From NCBI GenBank assembly GCA_963808815.1, contig CAWEGI010000016.1, positions 227,093-291,092 on the forward strand: a DNA stretch of 64,000 bases, read 5' to 3'. Below, piece by piece: positions 20,112 to 32,289 of this stretch (position 1 is the first letter of the stretch; each line of letters starts with the position of its first letter). Source of the stretch: DATBLE01 sp963808815 (lineage in GTDB: Bacteria; Actinomycetota; Thermoleophilia; Gaiellales; Gaiellaceae). The notes under the pieces were generated by a model, which worked only from the letters and a program-made list of their open reading frames with translations, had not been told where the DNA came from and ran no database searches. Made by a program: the position numbers and the translations under genes.

Positions 20112-20601
20112 ATGGCACTGCGACCGCAGCCGCACACCTGTGACCGCGCGCGCGAGTGGGTCTCGCTGCGCCTCGACGACGAGATCTCGGAACTCGAGGA
20201 CGCGCTGCTCGAGGCGCACCTGCACCGCTGCGGCGCCTGCCGCGAGTACGAGGCGACCGTGCGTGGTGCCGTGCTGGCGATGCGCGCCCGGCCGCTGGAG
20301 CGGATGAACGAGCCGATCGTCGTCGCAGGCCGGCGGCGGCCAATGCTTCGCCCCGCGGCCGTCGCGAGGGTCGCAGCGGTCGTGGCCGCAGTGGTCGGGG
20401 TGACGACCGTGCTCAGTACCCAGGCCGCCAAGGGGCCGGCTCGCGCACGGTTCCAGCTCGATCCCGGTCGCATCCGTGCCCGACGACCAGGACCTGAAGC
20501 AGCTGCGCACGCTCCGGATGCTTCAGCTCGGCGGGAGGCCGCCGCACGGCACCGGGATCGGCTCGTACGGTGTGAACGCCGGCGCCCCGGCAACGCCCTA
20601 G
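20112..20601 (+). CDS. Zinc-finger (zf-HC2-like) anti-sigma-type protein, probable frameshift near 20465
   Basis: The N-terminus has the anti-sigma zinc pattern: CDRAREWVSLRLDDEISELE, then HLHRCGACREYE (H-x3-C-x2-C). A hydrophobic segment (VARVAAVVAAVVGVTTVL, about 83-100) is the usual membrane anchor. After QAAKGPARARFQLDP the coding pattern moves by one base to VPDDQDLKQLRTLRMLQLGG and stops at 20601. No sigma-factor gene is adjacent, so the partner is unknown or lost. It is the last gene before atpD. Confidence 0.6.
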
Positions 20602-20747
20602 CGGCGACGCGGAGTAGTCTTTCGGGGGATGATGCCCTCGCTCGTCACGTCGTACTGCTGATCGCTCGACCACGAGGCCCGTGTGGCCACGCTGATGCAG
20701 GAGCGCCGGCCGCTACCGAGCGGCGTTCCCGAGCGTCCCGGCTTCGC

Positions 20748-20821
20748 TAGACTCCGATCGCTCGCCCGCCGTGCGCGGCGGGGCGGGCATCCTCTCGTGC
20801 AATCGCCTCTTCAGGAGTCAC
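20748..20821 (+). promoter_or_regulatory. Candidate promoter and leader of atpD-atpC
   Basis: TAGACT (20748-20753) is a good -10 box and would give a leader of about 60 bases. The leader contains a hairpin with a 7-bp stem (gcccgcc at 20764-20770, ggcgggc at 20782-20788) and a CAGGAG ribosome-binding site before ATG 20822. This suggests that atpD-atpC have their own transcription start. The preceding 20602-20747 stretch shows no gene I can support. Confidence 0.5.
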
Positions 20822-22333
20822 ATGGCTGAGCGCAATCTCTCTGAAAACAATGTGGGCAAGGTCGTCGAGGTCAAGGGCGTCGTCGTCGACGCGGTCTTCA
20901 CCGGGGCGCTGCCCGGGATCTACAACGCGTTGCGCATCACCGTCCCGGGCCAGGACGGCTCCCCGGGTCGCGACCTGATCGCCGAGGTCCAGCAGCATCT
21001 GGGCGACGACCGCGTCCGCGCGGTCGCCATGGATTCGACCGACGGCCTGCCGCGCGGAGTCGACGTGGTCGACACCGGCGCGCCGATCAGCGTCCCGGTC
21101 GGCAAGGAGACGCTCGGCCGCCTCTGGAACGTCCTCGGCGAGCCGGTCGACAACGGCGAGCCCTCCTCCGGCGAGCGGTCACCGATCCACCGCGATCCAC
21201 CCGAGTTCCGCGAGCTGTCGCCGAAGGCGGAGATCTTCGAGACGGGGATCAAGGTCATCGATCTGATCGCACCGTTCGTGCGCGGCGGCAAGATCGGCCT
21301 GTTCGGCGGCGCCGGGCTCGGCAAGACGGTGCTGATCCAGGAGCTGATCCACAACGTCGCGGAGCAGCACGGCGGCGTGTCCGTGTTCGCCGGTGTCGGC
21401 GAGCGGACCCGCGAGGGGAACGACCTCTGGCTGGAGATGGAGGAGTCCGGAGTGATCGACCGCGTCGCGCTCGTCTACGGCCAGATGAACGAGCCGCCGG
21501 GCGCGCGCCTGCGCGTCGCGCTCTCCGGCCTGACGATGGCGGAGCACTTCCGCGACGAAGGTCAGGACGTCCTCTTCTTCATCGACAACATCTTCCGCTT
21601 CGTGCAGGCGGGGTCCGAAGTGTCGGCGCTCCTGGGCCGCATGCCCAGCGCCGTCGGGTACCAGCCGACACTCGCGACCGAGATGGGCCAGCTCCAGGAG
21701 CGGATCACGTCGACCCGCGTGGGCTCGGTCACCTCCGTGCAGGCGATCTACGTGCCGGCCGACGATTTGACCGATCCCGCCCCGGCGAACACGTTCGCCC
21801 ACCTCGACGCCTTCATCACGCTCGCCCGGTCGATCTCGGAGAAGGGCATCTACCCGGCGATCGACCCGCTCGGCTCGAACTCGCGGGCGCTGTCGCGCGG
21901 CGTGGTCAGCGACGAGCACTACGACACGGCGACGCGGGTGCAGGAGGTCCTCCAGCGCTACCGCGACCTCCAGGACATCATCGCCATCCTCGGCATGGAC
22001 GAGCTCTCGGACGAGGACAAGCTGGTCGTCCAGCGCGCCCGCAAGATCGAGCGCTTCCTGTCGCAGCCGATGTTCGTCGCCGAGGTCTTCACCGGGACGC
22101 CGGGGGCGTACGTGAAGCTCGAGGACACGGTCAAGGGCTTCGTCGAGATCCTCGACGGCAAGCACGACGCACTGCCCGAGCAGGCGTTCTACATGGTCGG
22201 CACGATCGACGACGCCGTCGCGAAGGCGAAGACGCTCGCTGCGGAGGACGAGCCGGCGCCGGAGGCGCAGGCCGAGGCCGAGGCCGACGCCGAGGTCGAG
22301 ACGGAAACCGAGGCGGAGCCGGCGGCGGTCTGA
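20822..22333 (+). CDS. atpD: F1Fo ATP synthase subunit beta
   Basis: The catalytic F1 subunit, 503 residues. The P-loop reads GGAGLGKT where GGAGVGKT is usual, a mild change. GERTREGNDL, Walker B VLFFIDNIFRF and the ALLGRMPSAVGYQPTL stretch are standard. The last 30 residues form an acidic Ala/Glu tail (after AKTLAAEDEPAPEAQ) that most beta subunits lack. ATG 20822 is chosen over GTG 20771 because of the ribosome-binding site and the normal N-terminus (NVGKVVEVKGVVVDAVF). It is separated from atpG by 9.4 kb. Confidence 0.97.
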   Translation: MAERNLSENNVGKVVEVKGVVVDAVFTGALPGIYNALRITVPGQDGSPGRDLIAEVQQHLGDDRVRAVAMDSTDGLPRGVDVVDTGAPISVPVGKETLGRLWNVLGEPVDNGEPSSGERSPIHRDPPEFRELSPKAEIFETGIKVIDLIAPFVRGGKIGLFGGAGLGKTVLIQELIHNVAEQHGGVSVFAGVGERTREGNDLWLEMEESGVIDRVALVYGQMNEPPGARLRVALSGLTMAEHFRDEGQDVLFFIDNIFRFVQAGSEVSALLGRMPSAVGYQPTLATEMGQLQERITSTRVGSVTSVQAIYVPADDLTDPAPANTFAHLDAFITLARSISEKGIYPAIDPLGSNSRALSRGVVSDEHYDTATRVQEVLQRYRDLQDIIAILGMDELSDEDKLVVQRARKIERFLSQPMFVAEVFTGTPGAYVKLEDTVKGFVEILDGKHDALPEQAFYMVGTIDDAVAKAKTLAAEDEPAPEAQAEAEADAEVETETEAEPAAV

Positions 22334-22337
22334 TCCA

Positions 22338-22805
22338 GTGGCGGACGACGCCCACGTGATCGAGGTCTCCCTCGTGACGCCGGACGGATCGGCGTTCGAG
22401 GGAGAGGCGGAGATGCTGATCGTTCCAGGTGCCGACGGGGAGATCGGCGTGCTGGCGCGCCACGCGCCGCTCGTGGCGATGCTGAAGGCGGGCTCGACCC
22501 GCGTGCACATCCGGCGCGGGCAGGAGGTACGTGAGTTCGCCACCGGCCCGGGCTTCTTCAAGGTCGAGCAGGACCGCGCGCTCGCCCTGGTGGACGACGC
22601 CGTCGACGTCGACGAGATCGACGCCGACCGTGCGCACGCCCAGCTCGAGGCCGCGCAGGCAGAGCTGGCCCGGGTCGAGGCGGGCGAGTCGGACGCCGAC
22701 CGCTGGCAGCTCGAGCAGCGCGTCAAGCACGCCGAGAACCAGCTCGCAGTGGCCAACGGCACCACCTCGCCGCCGATCCACACTTCGGCGCCGGTCCCGG
22801 GCTAG
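22338..22805 (+). CDS. atpC: F1Fo ATP synthase subunit epsilon
   Basis: A 155-residue F1 subunit with the N-terminal ten-strand barrel (EVSLVTPDGSAFEGEAEMLI, GEIGVLARHAPLVAMLKAG) and the C-terminal helical hairpin (AQLEAAQAELARVEAGESDA and on). It starts with GTG 4 bases after atpD. The last 15 residues are of low complexity. The helical hairpin is where epsilon inhibits ATP hydrolysis. Confidence 0.93.
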   Translation: MADDAHVIEVSLVTPDGSAFEGEAEMLIVPGADGEIGVLARHAPLVAMLKAGSTRVHIRRGQEVREFATGPGFFKVEQDRALALVDDAVDVDEIDADRAHAQLEAAQAELARVEAGESDADRWQLEQRVKHAENQLAVANGTTSPPIHTSAPVPG

Positions 22806-22812
22806 TCGAGGT

Positions 22813-22837
22813 CAGGCTTCGGCCTGGCTGAAGCCTG
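22813..22837 (+). terminator. Hairpin after atpC
   Basis: An 8-bp stem (caggcttc at 22813-22820 with gaagcctg at 22830-22837) and a 9-base loop, 7 bases after the atpC stop. The T-run is poor, as usual in GC-rich genomes. Placed between atpC and the metH promoter, it probably ends the atpD-atpC transcript. Confidence 0.55.
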
Positions 22838-22858
22838 TCCCTCTCCGGACACCTCCGC

Positions 22859-22971
22859 TAAACTGAGAAACGCCCCCGGAGAGCTTTGAAGGCAGCTTGG
22901 CGACCGGGTTACCAAACGCCTAAAGAGCCCGTGGCGCCTGGCCTCGCAGCTCTTTCGGCAGACGGCGCGAG
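22859..22971 (+). promoter_or_regulatory. metH promoter and structured 5' leader, possible riboswitch of unknown class
   Basis: TAAACT (22859-22864) is a -10 box, giving a leader of about 100 bases. Within it 22876-22885 can pair with 22948-22958 (ten pairs, one bulge). Inside, ggcg (22899-22902) pairs with cgcc (22917-22920), and the loop bases cggg (22905-22908) can pair with cccg (22928-22931), an H-type pseudoknot. A folded leader before methionine synthase suggests ligand control. I could not match the conserved cores of SAM-I, SAM-IV, SAH or cobalamin riboswitches, so the class is open. Confidence 0.45.
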
Positions 22972-26566
<3,595 letters not shown>

Positions 26567-26573
26567 TGGACGC

Positions 26574-27230
26574 GTGAGGCGGGCGCTCCTGACAGCGGCG
26601 ATCGCCGCTGTTCTCGTCCCGGCCGCGTGGGCAGCAAGCGGCGAGCCGGAGCACGCGTTCACGAAGGCCGATCAGGCGCGGGCGCGGGCCGCCTCGCTGA
26701 GGCTCACGGACTTCGCGCCGGGCTGGAAGGCGTCGCGGTCCGCCGGCGCCACCTCGGGTGCCCAGCCGCGCTGCTCGAACTACCACCCCGACCAGTCGGA
26801 TCTGGTCGAGACCGGCAAGTACGACTCGCCGGACTTCACGCGCAGCGCCGACAACTCGTTCGTCTCCGTCTCGACGGGCGTGTTCAGGACGGCGGCGATG
26901 GCGAAGCGCGGCTACGCGCGGGTCGCCGTTCGGCACTTGCCTGCCTGCTTCGGCGAGCTGTTCTCAAAGGGGATCACGAAGCCGAGCGCTGCGAAGGTCG
27001 TCTCCGCCGGCCCGATCGACTTCCCGAAGGCGGGCGACCGCTCGAACGCGTACCGGCTGGTCGCGTCGGTGAAGACACCGACCGTCACGTTGCCGGTCAC
27101 GGCCGACATCGTGCTCTTCAACAAGGGCCGCACTGACGTGGCGATGATCTTCCTCGGGATCGCGAGGCCGTTGCCGGCCTCCCTGGAGCAGACGGCGGTT
27201 GCGCGCGTGCTCTCGCGCGTCACCAGGTAG
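26574..27230 (+). CDS. Secreted protein of unknown function
   Basis: A 218-residue protein from GTG 26574, seven bases after metH. Signal peptide at about 1-20 (LLTAAIAAVLVPAAWAASGE). The mature part has two cysteines (QPRCSNYHPD, LPACFGELF) and alternates beta strands (NSFVSVSTGVFRTAAMAK, TADIVLFNKGRTDVAMIFLG), similar to small exported proteins of actinobacteria with a PsbP-like or sensor fold. Family not recognised. It may be cotranscribed with metH, but a functional link is not evident. Confidence 0.65.
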   Translation: MRRALLTAAIAAVLVPAAWAASGEPEHAFTKADQARARAASLRLTDFAPGWKASRSAGATSGAQPRCSNYHPDQSDLVETGKYDSPDFTRSADNSFVSVSTGVFRTAAMAKRGYARVAVRHLPACFGELFSKGITKPSAAKVVSAGPIDFPKAGDRSNAYRLVASVKTPTVTLPVTADIVLFNKGRTDVAMIFLGIARPLPASLEQTAVARVLSRVTR

Positions 27231-27316
27231 CGCGGGGAGTCGGCGGCAGCCTTCGCTATCCTGACCGGCGGCGGCGTGCCGATCTGGGGCGCGCCTTCTT
27301 TCGATCCGGTGCCCGC

Positions 27317-29257
27317 TTGAAGACGACCTTGAAACGAGGAATCGGGCGTGGCGGCGTCCTCGAGGGGAACGGACACTCCGTTCTCCCGCCGTCGGCGCTG
27401 ACCGCGATGACCCGGTACCGGTCGGAGGGGCCTCCCCACCGGTCGGGCCTCCGCACGGTCGGCCGGATCCTGCTCTGGATCGCGATCGCGGTCGCGATGC
27501 TGGTCATCTCGTTCGTGGCGGGCCTCTATCTCTGGTTCCACGAGAGCGTCGCGGCGATCCAGGCGCACTCGCAGGACGTGAAGAGCGCCCAGAAGTTCCT
27601 CGGCGAGCCACCCGCGCCCGGTCATGCCGCGATCGGCCTGGTGATCGGCTACGACCACCGTGCCAACGAGGCAGCGAACACGCCTTCTCGGTCGGACACG
27701 GTGATGCTGATCCGCACGGACCCGGCGACGAAGACGGTCTCGATGATGTCCTTCCCCCGCGACCTGCTGGTCAACGTGCATTGCCCGGGACAGCCGGTCT
27801 TCTCGGGGAAGATCAATTCGGCCTACGCGGCGTGCGGGGCGAAGGGGACCGTCCAGACGGTCAGCGACATGATCGGCCTGCCGATCAACTACCTGATCAC
27901 GGTCAACTTCCGGGGGTTCAAGCAGATCGTCAACAGGCTCGGGGGCGTCTGGATCGACGTCGATCGCCGGTACTTCAACGACAATGCCGGTCTTTCGCCG
28001 ACGTTCGGCTACGCGAAGATCAACCTGCAGCCCGGCTACCAGCTGCTCAGCGGCGGCAGCGCCCTCGACTACGTCCGCTATCGCCACACCGACTCCGACC
28101 TGTTCCGCGTCGCCCGCCAGCAGCAGTTCGTGAAGGCGATGAAGTACCAGTTCAAGCACAACTTCAGCGTGCTGAAGGTGCCGAAGATCGTCGGGACGCT
28201 GACCAAGAACATCGAGGTCGGCGCGGGCCGCGGAAGCGGGGTCTCGGGCCGCACCATCCTCAGCTATGCGTTCTTCGCGTACCACCTGCCGCCGGGCCAC
28301 TTCTTCCAGACGCAGATCCAGGGGCTGAGCGGTTACTCCGACCTGACCACGTCGTCGGCGAACATCGCCGCCGCCGTCCAGGACTGGGAGACGCCCGACG
28401 TCGACTCCGCACAGGTCGCGACCGCGGTCGCGCTGGGCCGCAAGGTCAAGCTGCGGACGCCGACCCGGGCGCAGACGACGATCACCGTCCTGAACGGCAA
28501 CGGCGTCGCGGGCGCGGCGGGCGAAGCGGCGACCGGACTTTCGCAGCAGGGCTACCACATCCTGCCGTTGCCGCCGAACGCCACCGGCAACGCGCCGAGC
28601 TTCGACTACTTCCACACGACCGTGCTCTGGAACCCGCGCGTGAAGCGGTCGGCGGCGGCCGCCAACTCCGTGGCCAAGCTGTTCGCGCCGGCCGACGTCA
28701 AGAAGGTGCCGCGGACGATCGCTCCGCTCCAGAATGGGGCGATGCTCACCGTCGTCGTCGGGCGCACGTTCCACGGAACCGTCGCGCCCGCCCCACCGGT
28801 GCGCGCACCCGTGACCAGGGAGCCGGCGCACGTGCAGTCAAACCCGTACGACACCTCGGGGCTCCTGCGCCCGCTGCGGAAGAAGGTCGGCTTCGGTCTG
28901 ATGGTGCCGACGGTCCTGGACAGCTCTTCGGCACCCGACTCGACGAAGCCCGTACACGGCTACCTGATCGAGGGCCGGCACCACGCGGTGCGGCTCGTCT
29001 TCCGGACGTCGAGCGGCGCCTACTGGGGGATCCAGGAGACGAACTGGCCCGATGCGCCGGTGCTGTCGGACCGGAGCTTCCGGCACGTGCTCGGCGGTCG
29101 GCCGTACGACTTCTACTACAACGGCGCCAAGCTCCACATGATCGTGTTACATGAGAAGGGGTCCACCTACTGGGTGGTCAACACGCTCCTCGACAACATC
29201 ACCAACGAGACGATGATCGCAATCGCAAAGGGGCTGAAACCCCTGAAGGCAAGATAG
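27317..29257 (+). CDS. LytR-CpsA-Psr (LCP) family glycopolymer ligase
   Basis: A 646-residue membrane-anchored protein that is expected to transfer undecaprenyl-linked glycopolymers to peptidoglycan outside the membrane. One helix at about 50-73 (ILLWIAIAVAMLVISFVAGL). The LCP domain follows with RSDTVMLIRTDPATKTVSMM, SFPRDLLV, INSAYAACG and DYVRYRHTDSDLFRVARQQQ. The arginine and aspartate clusters match the pyrophosphate-binding residues. A LytR_C-type domain (TITVLNGNGVAGAAGEAATG) comes next, then a unique 150-residue C-terminal domain. TTG 27317 is the longest start; ATG 27408 would remove a basic 30-residue head. Confidence 0.88.
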   Translation: MKTTLKRGIGRGGVLEGNGHSVLPPSALTAMTRYRSEGPPHRSGLRTVGRILLWIAIAVAMLVISFVAGLYLWFHESVAAIQAHSQDVKSAQKFLGEPPAPGHAAIGLVIGYDHRANEAANTPSRSDTVMLIRTDPATKTVSMMSFPRDLLVNVHCPGQPVFSGKINSAYAACGAKGTVQTVSDMIGLPINYLITVNFRGFKQIVNRLGGVWIDVDRRYFNDNAGLSPTFGYAKINLQPGYQLLSGGSALDYVRYRHTDSDLFRVARQQQFVKAMKYQFKHNFSVLKVPKIVGTLTKNIEVGAGRGSGVSGRTILSYAFFAYHLPPGHFFQTQIQGLSGYSDLTTSSANIAAAVQDWETPDVDSAQVATAVALGRKVKLRTPTRAQTTITVLNGNGVAGAAGEAATGLSQQGYHILPLPPNATGNAPSFDYFHTTVLWNPRVKRSAAAANSVAKLFAPADVKKVPRTIAPLQNGAMLTVVVGRTFHGTVAPAPPVRAPVTREPAHVQSNPYDTSGLLRPLRKKVGFGLMVPTVLDSSSAPDSTKPVHGYLIEGRHHAVRLVFRTSSGAYWGIQETNWPDAPVLSDRSFRHVLGGRPYDFYYNGAKLHMIVLHEKGSTYWVVNTLLDNITNETMIAIAKGLKPLKAR

Positions 29258-29259
29258 CC

Positions 29260-30596
29260 GTGGCGCGGATCGCGTTCTTCGGCGCCGGCTACGCCGGCCT
29301 CGTCAGCGGCGCCTGCCTGGCCGAGCTCGGCCACACGGTGGTGATCCGGGACGTCGCGCCCGAGCGGATCGAGGAGCTCACCGCCGGCCGCGTCCCGTTC
29401 CACGAGCCCGGTCTCGTGGAGCTGATCGCCGCGAACCGCGGGCGCTTGAGCTTCACGTTGTCGATGGAGGAGGCTGTCGACGGCAGCGAGTTCCTGTTCG
29501 TATGCGTCGGCACCCCACCCACGCCGTCGGGAGACGCCAACCTAGCGTCGGTGTGGTCGGTGATCGAAGATTTGCCGGCCGACATCGGCTCGCCGGTGCT
29601 GGTGATGAAGAGCACCGTCCCGGTCGGGACGGGGGAGAGGGTGCGTGCCGCGCTCGACGCCCGGGGCCTCGAACGCGTCGGCTACGCCTCGTGCCCGGAG
29701 TTCCTGGCCGAGGGCACGGCCGTGCGCGACTTCATGGAGACCGATCGGGTGGTGGTCGGGTCGTTCGACCAGCAGGACGGCGACGCGGTCGCGGCGCTGC
29801 ACGACGGTCTCGATGCCGAGGTCGTCCGCACCGACATCGCCTCGGCCGAGATGGTCAAGCTCGCGGCCAACGCCTACCTGGCCACCCGCATCAGCTTCAT
29901 CAACGAGATCGCCAACGTCTGCGAGTTGGTCGGCGCCGACGTCGAGGACGTCGCGCGCGGCATGGGCCTCGACCGGCGCATCGGCACGCACTACCTCCGC
30001 GCCGGGCTCGGCTACGGGGGCAGCTGTTTCCCGAAGGACATCTCCTTCCTGAAGCTGCTCGCAGGCAACTCCGGCTACCACTTCCAGCTGGTGACGGCCG
30101 TCATCGAGGTGAACGATCTCCAGATGCGCCGGCCGGTGGCAAAGCTGCAGAAGCACCTCGGCTCTCTGCGCGGCAAGCGCATCGCCCTCCTCGGGCTCGC
30201 GTTCAAGGCCAACACCGACGACATGCGCGAGGCGCCCAGCATCGTCCTCGCCGCGCGGCTGCTGGCCGAGGGCGCCGAGGTCGTCGCCTGGGACCCGGTC
30301 GCCGACGCTCGGAGACCTCCTGCACGGGGTGACCTTCGTCGACTCGGTTGCGAATGCGCTGGCCGGCGCCGATGCCGCGGTCGTCGTCACGGAGTGGCCG
30401 GAGCTGCGCGACCTGCCGTGGGCGGAGCTCAAGATCACGATGCGCTCACCGGTGGTGGTCGACGGGCGCAACCACCTGGACGCCGCCGGCGATGCGCGCC
30501 GCCGGCTACGTGTACGAGGGGATGGGGCGCGCTGCCTCTCCGTTCGCGACGTTGCCGGAGACGCCCGAGCCGACGCCCACGCTCTCCCGGGACTAG
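29260..30596 (+). CDS. UDP-glucose/GDP-mannose dehydrogenase family protein, two apparent frameshifts
   Basis: An NAD-dependent four-electron dehydrogenase making a UDP-uronate. NAD motif ARIAFFGAGYAGLVSGACLA (N-terminus), STVPVGTG, the substrate segment SCPEFLAEGTAVRDF, AEMVKLAANAYLATRISFIN and the catalytic cysteine in GYGGSCFPKD. The frame moves by one base near 30305 (resuming FVDSVANALAGADAAVVVTE) and again near 30490 (resuming RAAGYVYEGMGRAASPFATL), to stop at 30596. The start follows the LCP gene by two bases, and the nucleotidyltransferase follows, so this is one surface-polysaccharide operon. Confidence 0.88.
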
Positions 30597-30608
30597 AGGA
30601 GGACGACG

Positions 30609-31301
30609 ATGGAGGCGATCGTCCTCGCGGGCGGAAAGGCCGAGCGCATGGGCGACGCGACGGGCGGCCGGCCGAAGGCGCTCGTCGACGTCGCCGGAAA
30701 ACCGCTGATCGCGTATCAGATCGGCCGGCTCGCGAACGCCGGCGTGGGCCGCGTGATCGTCTCGTGTGCCGCCGGCCAGGGCGAGGTCTTCCGCGACGAG
30801 CTCGGTGAGCTCGAGGTCGAGATCGTCTGCGCCGAGGAGCCCGAGCGGCTCGGCCGGGGCGGCGGGATCAAGTTCGCCGCGCAGGAGCGCTCCGAGAGCG
30901 GCGATGTCTTCGCCATGAACGGCGACGAGCTGGTCGACGTGGGCTTCGAGGCGGTACTGACCCGCCACCGCGAGACGGGCGCCGCCGCCACCGTCTCGGT
31001 CGCACGGCCGGCGTCGCCGTTCGGCGTGGTCGAGCTCGACGACGACGACGTCGTCTCCGGATTCAGCGAGGGCGGCCGGATCCCGTACTGGGTCAACTGC
31101 GGCGTCTACGTCCTCTCCCAGGAGGCGATCGAGCGGTTCCCCGACCGGGGCGACCACGAGTCGACGGCGTTTCCTGAACTGGCCGCCGAGGGGCGGCTCC
31201 GCGCCTTCCGTCACGAGGGCCTGTGGCTGACGGTGAACACCCCGAAGGAGCTGCGCCGAGCCCAGGAGCACGTCGCCGCCCACCCGGAGTGGCTCTCCTG
31301 A
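30609..31301 (+). CDS. Sugar-1-phosphate nucleotidyltransferase
   Basis: A 230-residue protein of the NTP_transferase fold. MEAIVLAGGKAERMGDATGG is the nucleotide-binding opening, RPKALVDVAGKPLI the usual lysine segment and FAMNGDELV the metal-binding aspartate. The C-terminal GLWLTVNTPKELRRA is normal for short mannose- or glucose-1-phosphate transferases. GAGGAGGAC precedes the ATG. With the dehydrogenase before it and the cupin isomerase after, it may supply GDP-mannose or a related sugar for the polymer joined by the LCP ligase. The sugar is not determined. Confidence 0.85.
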   Translation: MEAIVLAGGKAERMGDATGGRPKALVDVAGKPLIAYQIGRLANAGVGRVIVSCAAGQGEVFRDELGELEVEIVCAEEPERLGRGGGIKFAAQERSESGDVFAMNGDELVDVGFEAVLTRHRETGAAATVSVARPASPFGVVELDDDDVVSGFSEGGRIPYWVNCGVYVLSQEAIERFPDRGDHESTAFPELAAEGRLRAFRHEGLWLTVNTPKELRRAQEHVAAHPEWLS

Positions 31302-31425
31302 CACGGGGACACCTTCGGTGCCCCCCATGGGGGCTCTGCCGGCTGGCCCGCTCCGCGGGCGGGCAGGTTTCCTCCGTGGGCCCCTTTCCGAGCTCCGCCG
31401 CCGGCTCGCCGGCGGCGTTCGCGAT
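31301..31425. repeat. Intergenic hairpin repeat, copy A
   Basis: The gap between the nucleotidyltransferase and the cupin gene starts with acacggggacac and a ggtgcccccc return arm. It then has ccccatgggg, gcccgctccgcgggc, the shared tail cgtgggcccctttcc and a gccgccggctcgccggcggc palindrome. The opening and tail match the elements at 33562, 44225 and 52874. It probably acts as a terminator or a REP-like element. Confidence 0.55.
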
Positions 31426-31509
31426 TTCGTCCGGTGGCGTACGGGTCCGTTCCGCGCCCGCCAGGTCGGTCGCGGCGGCGGAAACCGTCCATACCGGGGA
31501 GATAGCCCG

Positions 31510-31890
31510 ATGAGCGAGTACACCTTCGAGCCGCGGACCGTGGACAAGCCGTGGGGGTCGGAGCTGATCTGGGCCGAGAGCGAGCACTACGCGGGCAAGG
31601 TCCTGTTCGTCAAGGCGGGCGAATCCCTCAGCCTCCAGTACCACGAGGTCAAGGACGAGTCGTGGTACGTGCTCGAGGGGCGGGCGAAGCTGGAATTGGG
31701 CCGCGCCGGGGAGGAAGGCGTGAAGGAGGTCGAGATCGCGCCGGGCCAGGCGTTCCGCTTCCGGCCGGGCACCGTCCACCGCGTGACCGGCATCGAGGAC
31801 ACGAGGATTCTCGAGGTCTCCACCGCCCACCTCGACGACGTGGTCCGGCTCGAAGACGCCTACGGCCGCGAGGGCACGAGCGAACCTTGA
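31510..31890 (+). CDS. Cupin protein, mannose-6-phosphate isomerase type II-like
   Basis: A 126-residue single cupin. DKPWGSELIWA and then ESLSLQYHEVKDESWYVLEG contain the metal-binding H and E of the first cupin motif, and GQAFRFRPGTVHRVTGI holds the second histidine. This is the C-terminal isomerase half of type II PMI enzymes, standing alone. It would interconvert a sugar phosphate or bind one, in line with the nucleotidyltransferase upstream. ATG 31510 is used because upstream sequence is repeat element A. Confidence 0.82.
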   Translation: MSEYTFEPRTVDKPWGSELIWAESEHYAGKVLFVKAGESLSLQYHEVKDESWYVLEGRAKLELGRAGEEGVKEVEIAPGQAFRFRPGTVHRVTGIEDTRILEVSTAHLDDVVRLEDAYGREGTSEP

Positions 31891-31914
31891 CGTAAATGTG
31901 GTAAGGTTGCGCCG

Positions 31915-32232
31915 ATGGAGCTGACCATCGGCGCGGCGTCACGGCAGACGGGCTGGTCGGCCCGGATGCTCCGCTATCTCGAGGATGCAGAACTCGTCGT
32001 TCCCGCGCGGCGGCCGAGCGGCTACCGCGTGTACGGCATCCGCGAGCTGAACCAGCTCCGGTCGCTGCGCGAGCTGCGCTCGCGGTTCGGGGTCGAGCTC
32101 TCGGACGTCGCGTTCGCCGCCAGGCTCCGGCGCGAGCCGGGGCTGCGGGACGCCGTCCACACCTGGCTCGCCGGCAGCGAGAGCGCGCTCGAATGGGAGC
32201 AGCGCAAGCACGAACGTCTTCTGGCCGCATGA
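31915..32232 (+). CDS. MerR-family transcriptional regulator
   Basis: A 105-residue protein, almost only the winged helix-turn-helix: MELTIGAASRQTGWSARMLR, YLEDAELVVPARR, PSGYRVYGIRELNQLRSL. The C-terminal part is short with no cysteine pairs, so it is not a metal-sensing MerR. It precedes ahcY by 57 bases with a hairpin between. A TTGACG (31886-31891) and TAAGGT nearby could be its promoter, though their spacing is short. Confidence 0.85.
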   Translation: MELTIGAASRQTGWSARMLRYLEDAELVVPARRPSGYRVYGIRELNQLRSLRELRSRFGVELSDVAFAARLRREPGLRDAVHTWLAGSESALEWEQRKHERLLAA

Positions 32233-32238
32233 AACCGA

Positions 32239-32269
32239 ATCGGTGCCAGACCAAGGGTCAGGCACCGAT
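32239..32269 (+). terminator. Hairpin between merR and ahcY
   Basis: A perfect 9-bp stem (atcggtgcc at 32239-32247, ggcaccgat at 32261-32269) with a 13-base loop. It lies 6 bases after the merR stop and 20 before the ahcY ATG. It can be a terminator for merR or a leader structure of ahcY; no SAH-riboswitch core is seen in it. Confidence 0.55.
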
Positions 32270-32289
32270 GCTGAAAGGAGTAGGACTGC

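Noticed and set aside
22871..22971. SAM-I, SAM-IV, SAH or cobalamin riboswitch
   Set aside because: The conserved cores of these classes could not be matched by eye; kept only as an unclassified structured leader.
32233..32289. SAH riboswitch before ahcY
   Set aside because: Only a simple 9-bp hairpin is present and the spacer is too short for the SAH aptamer.
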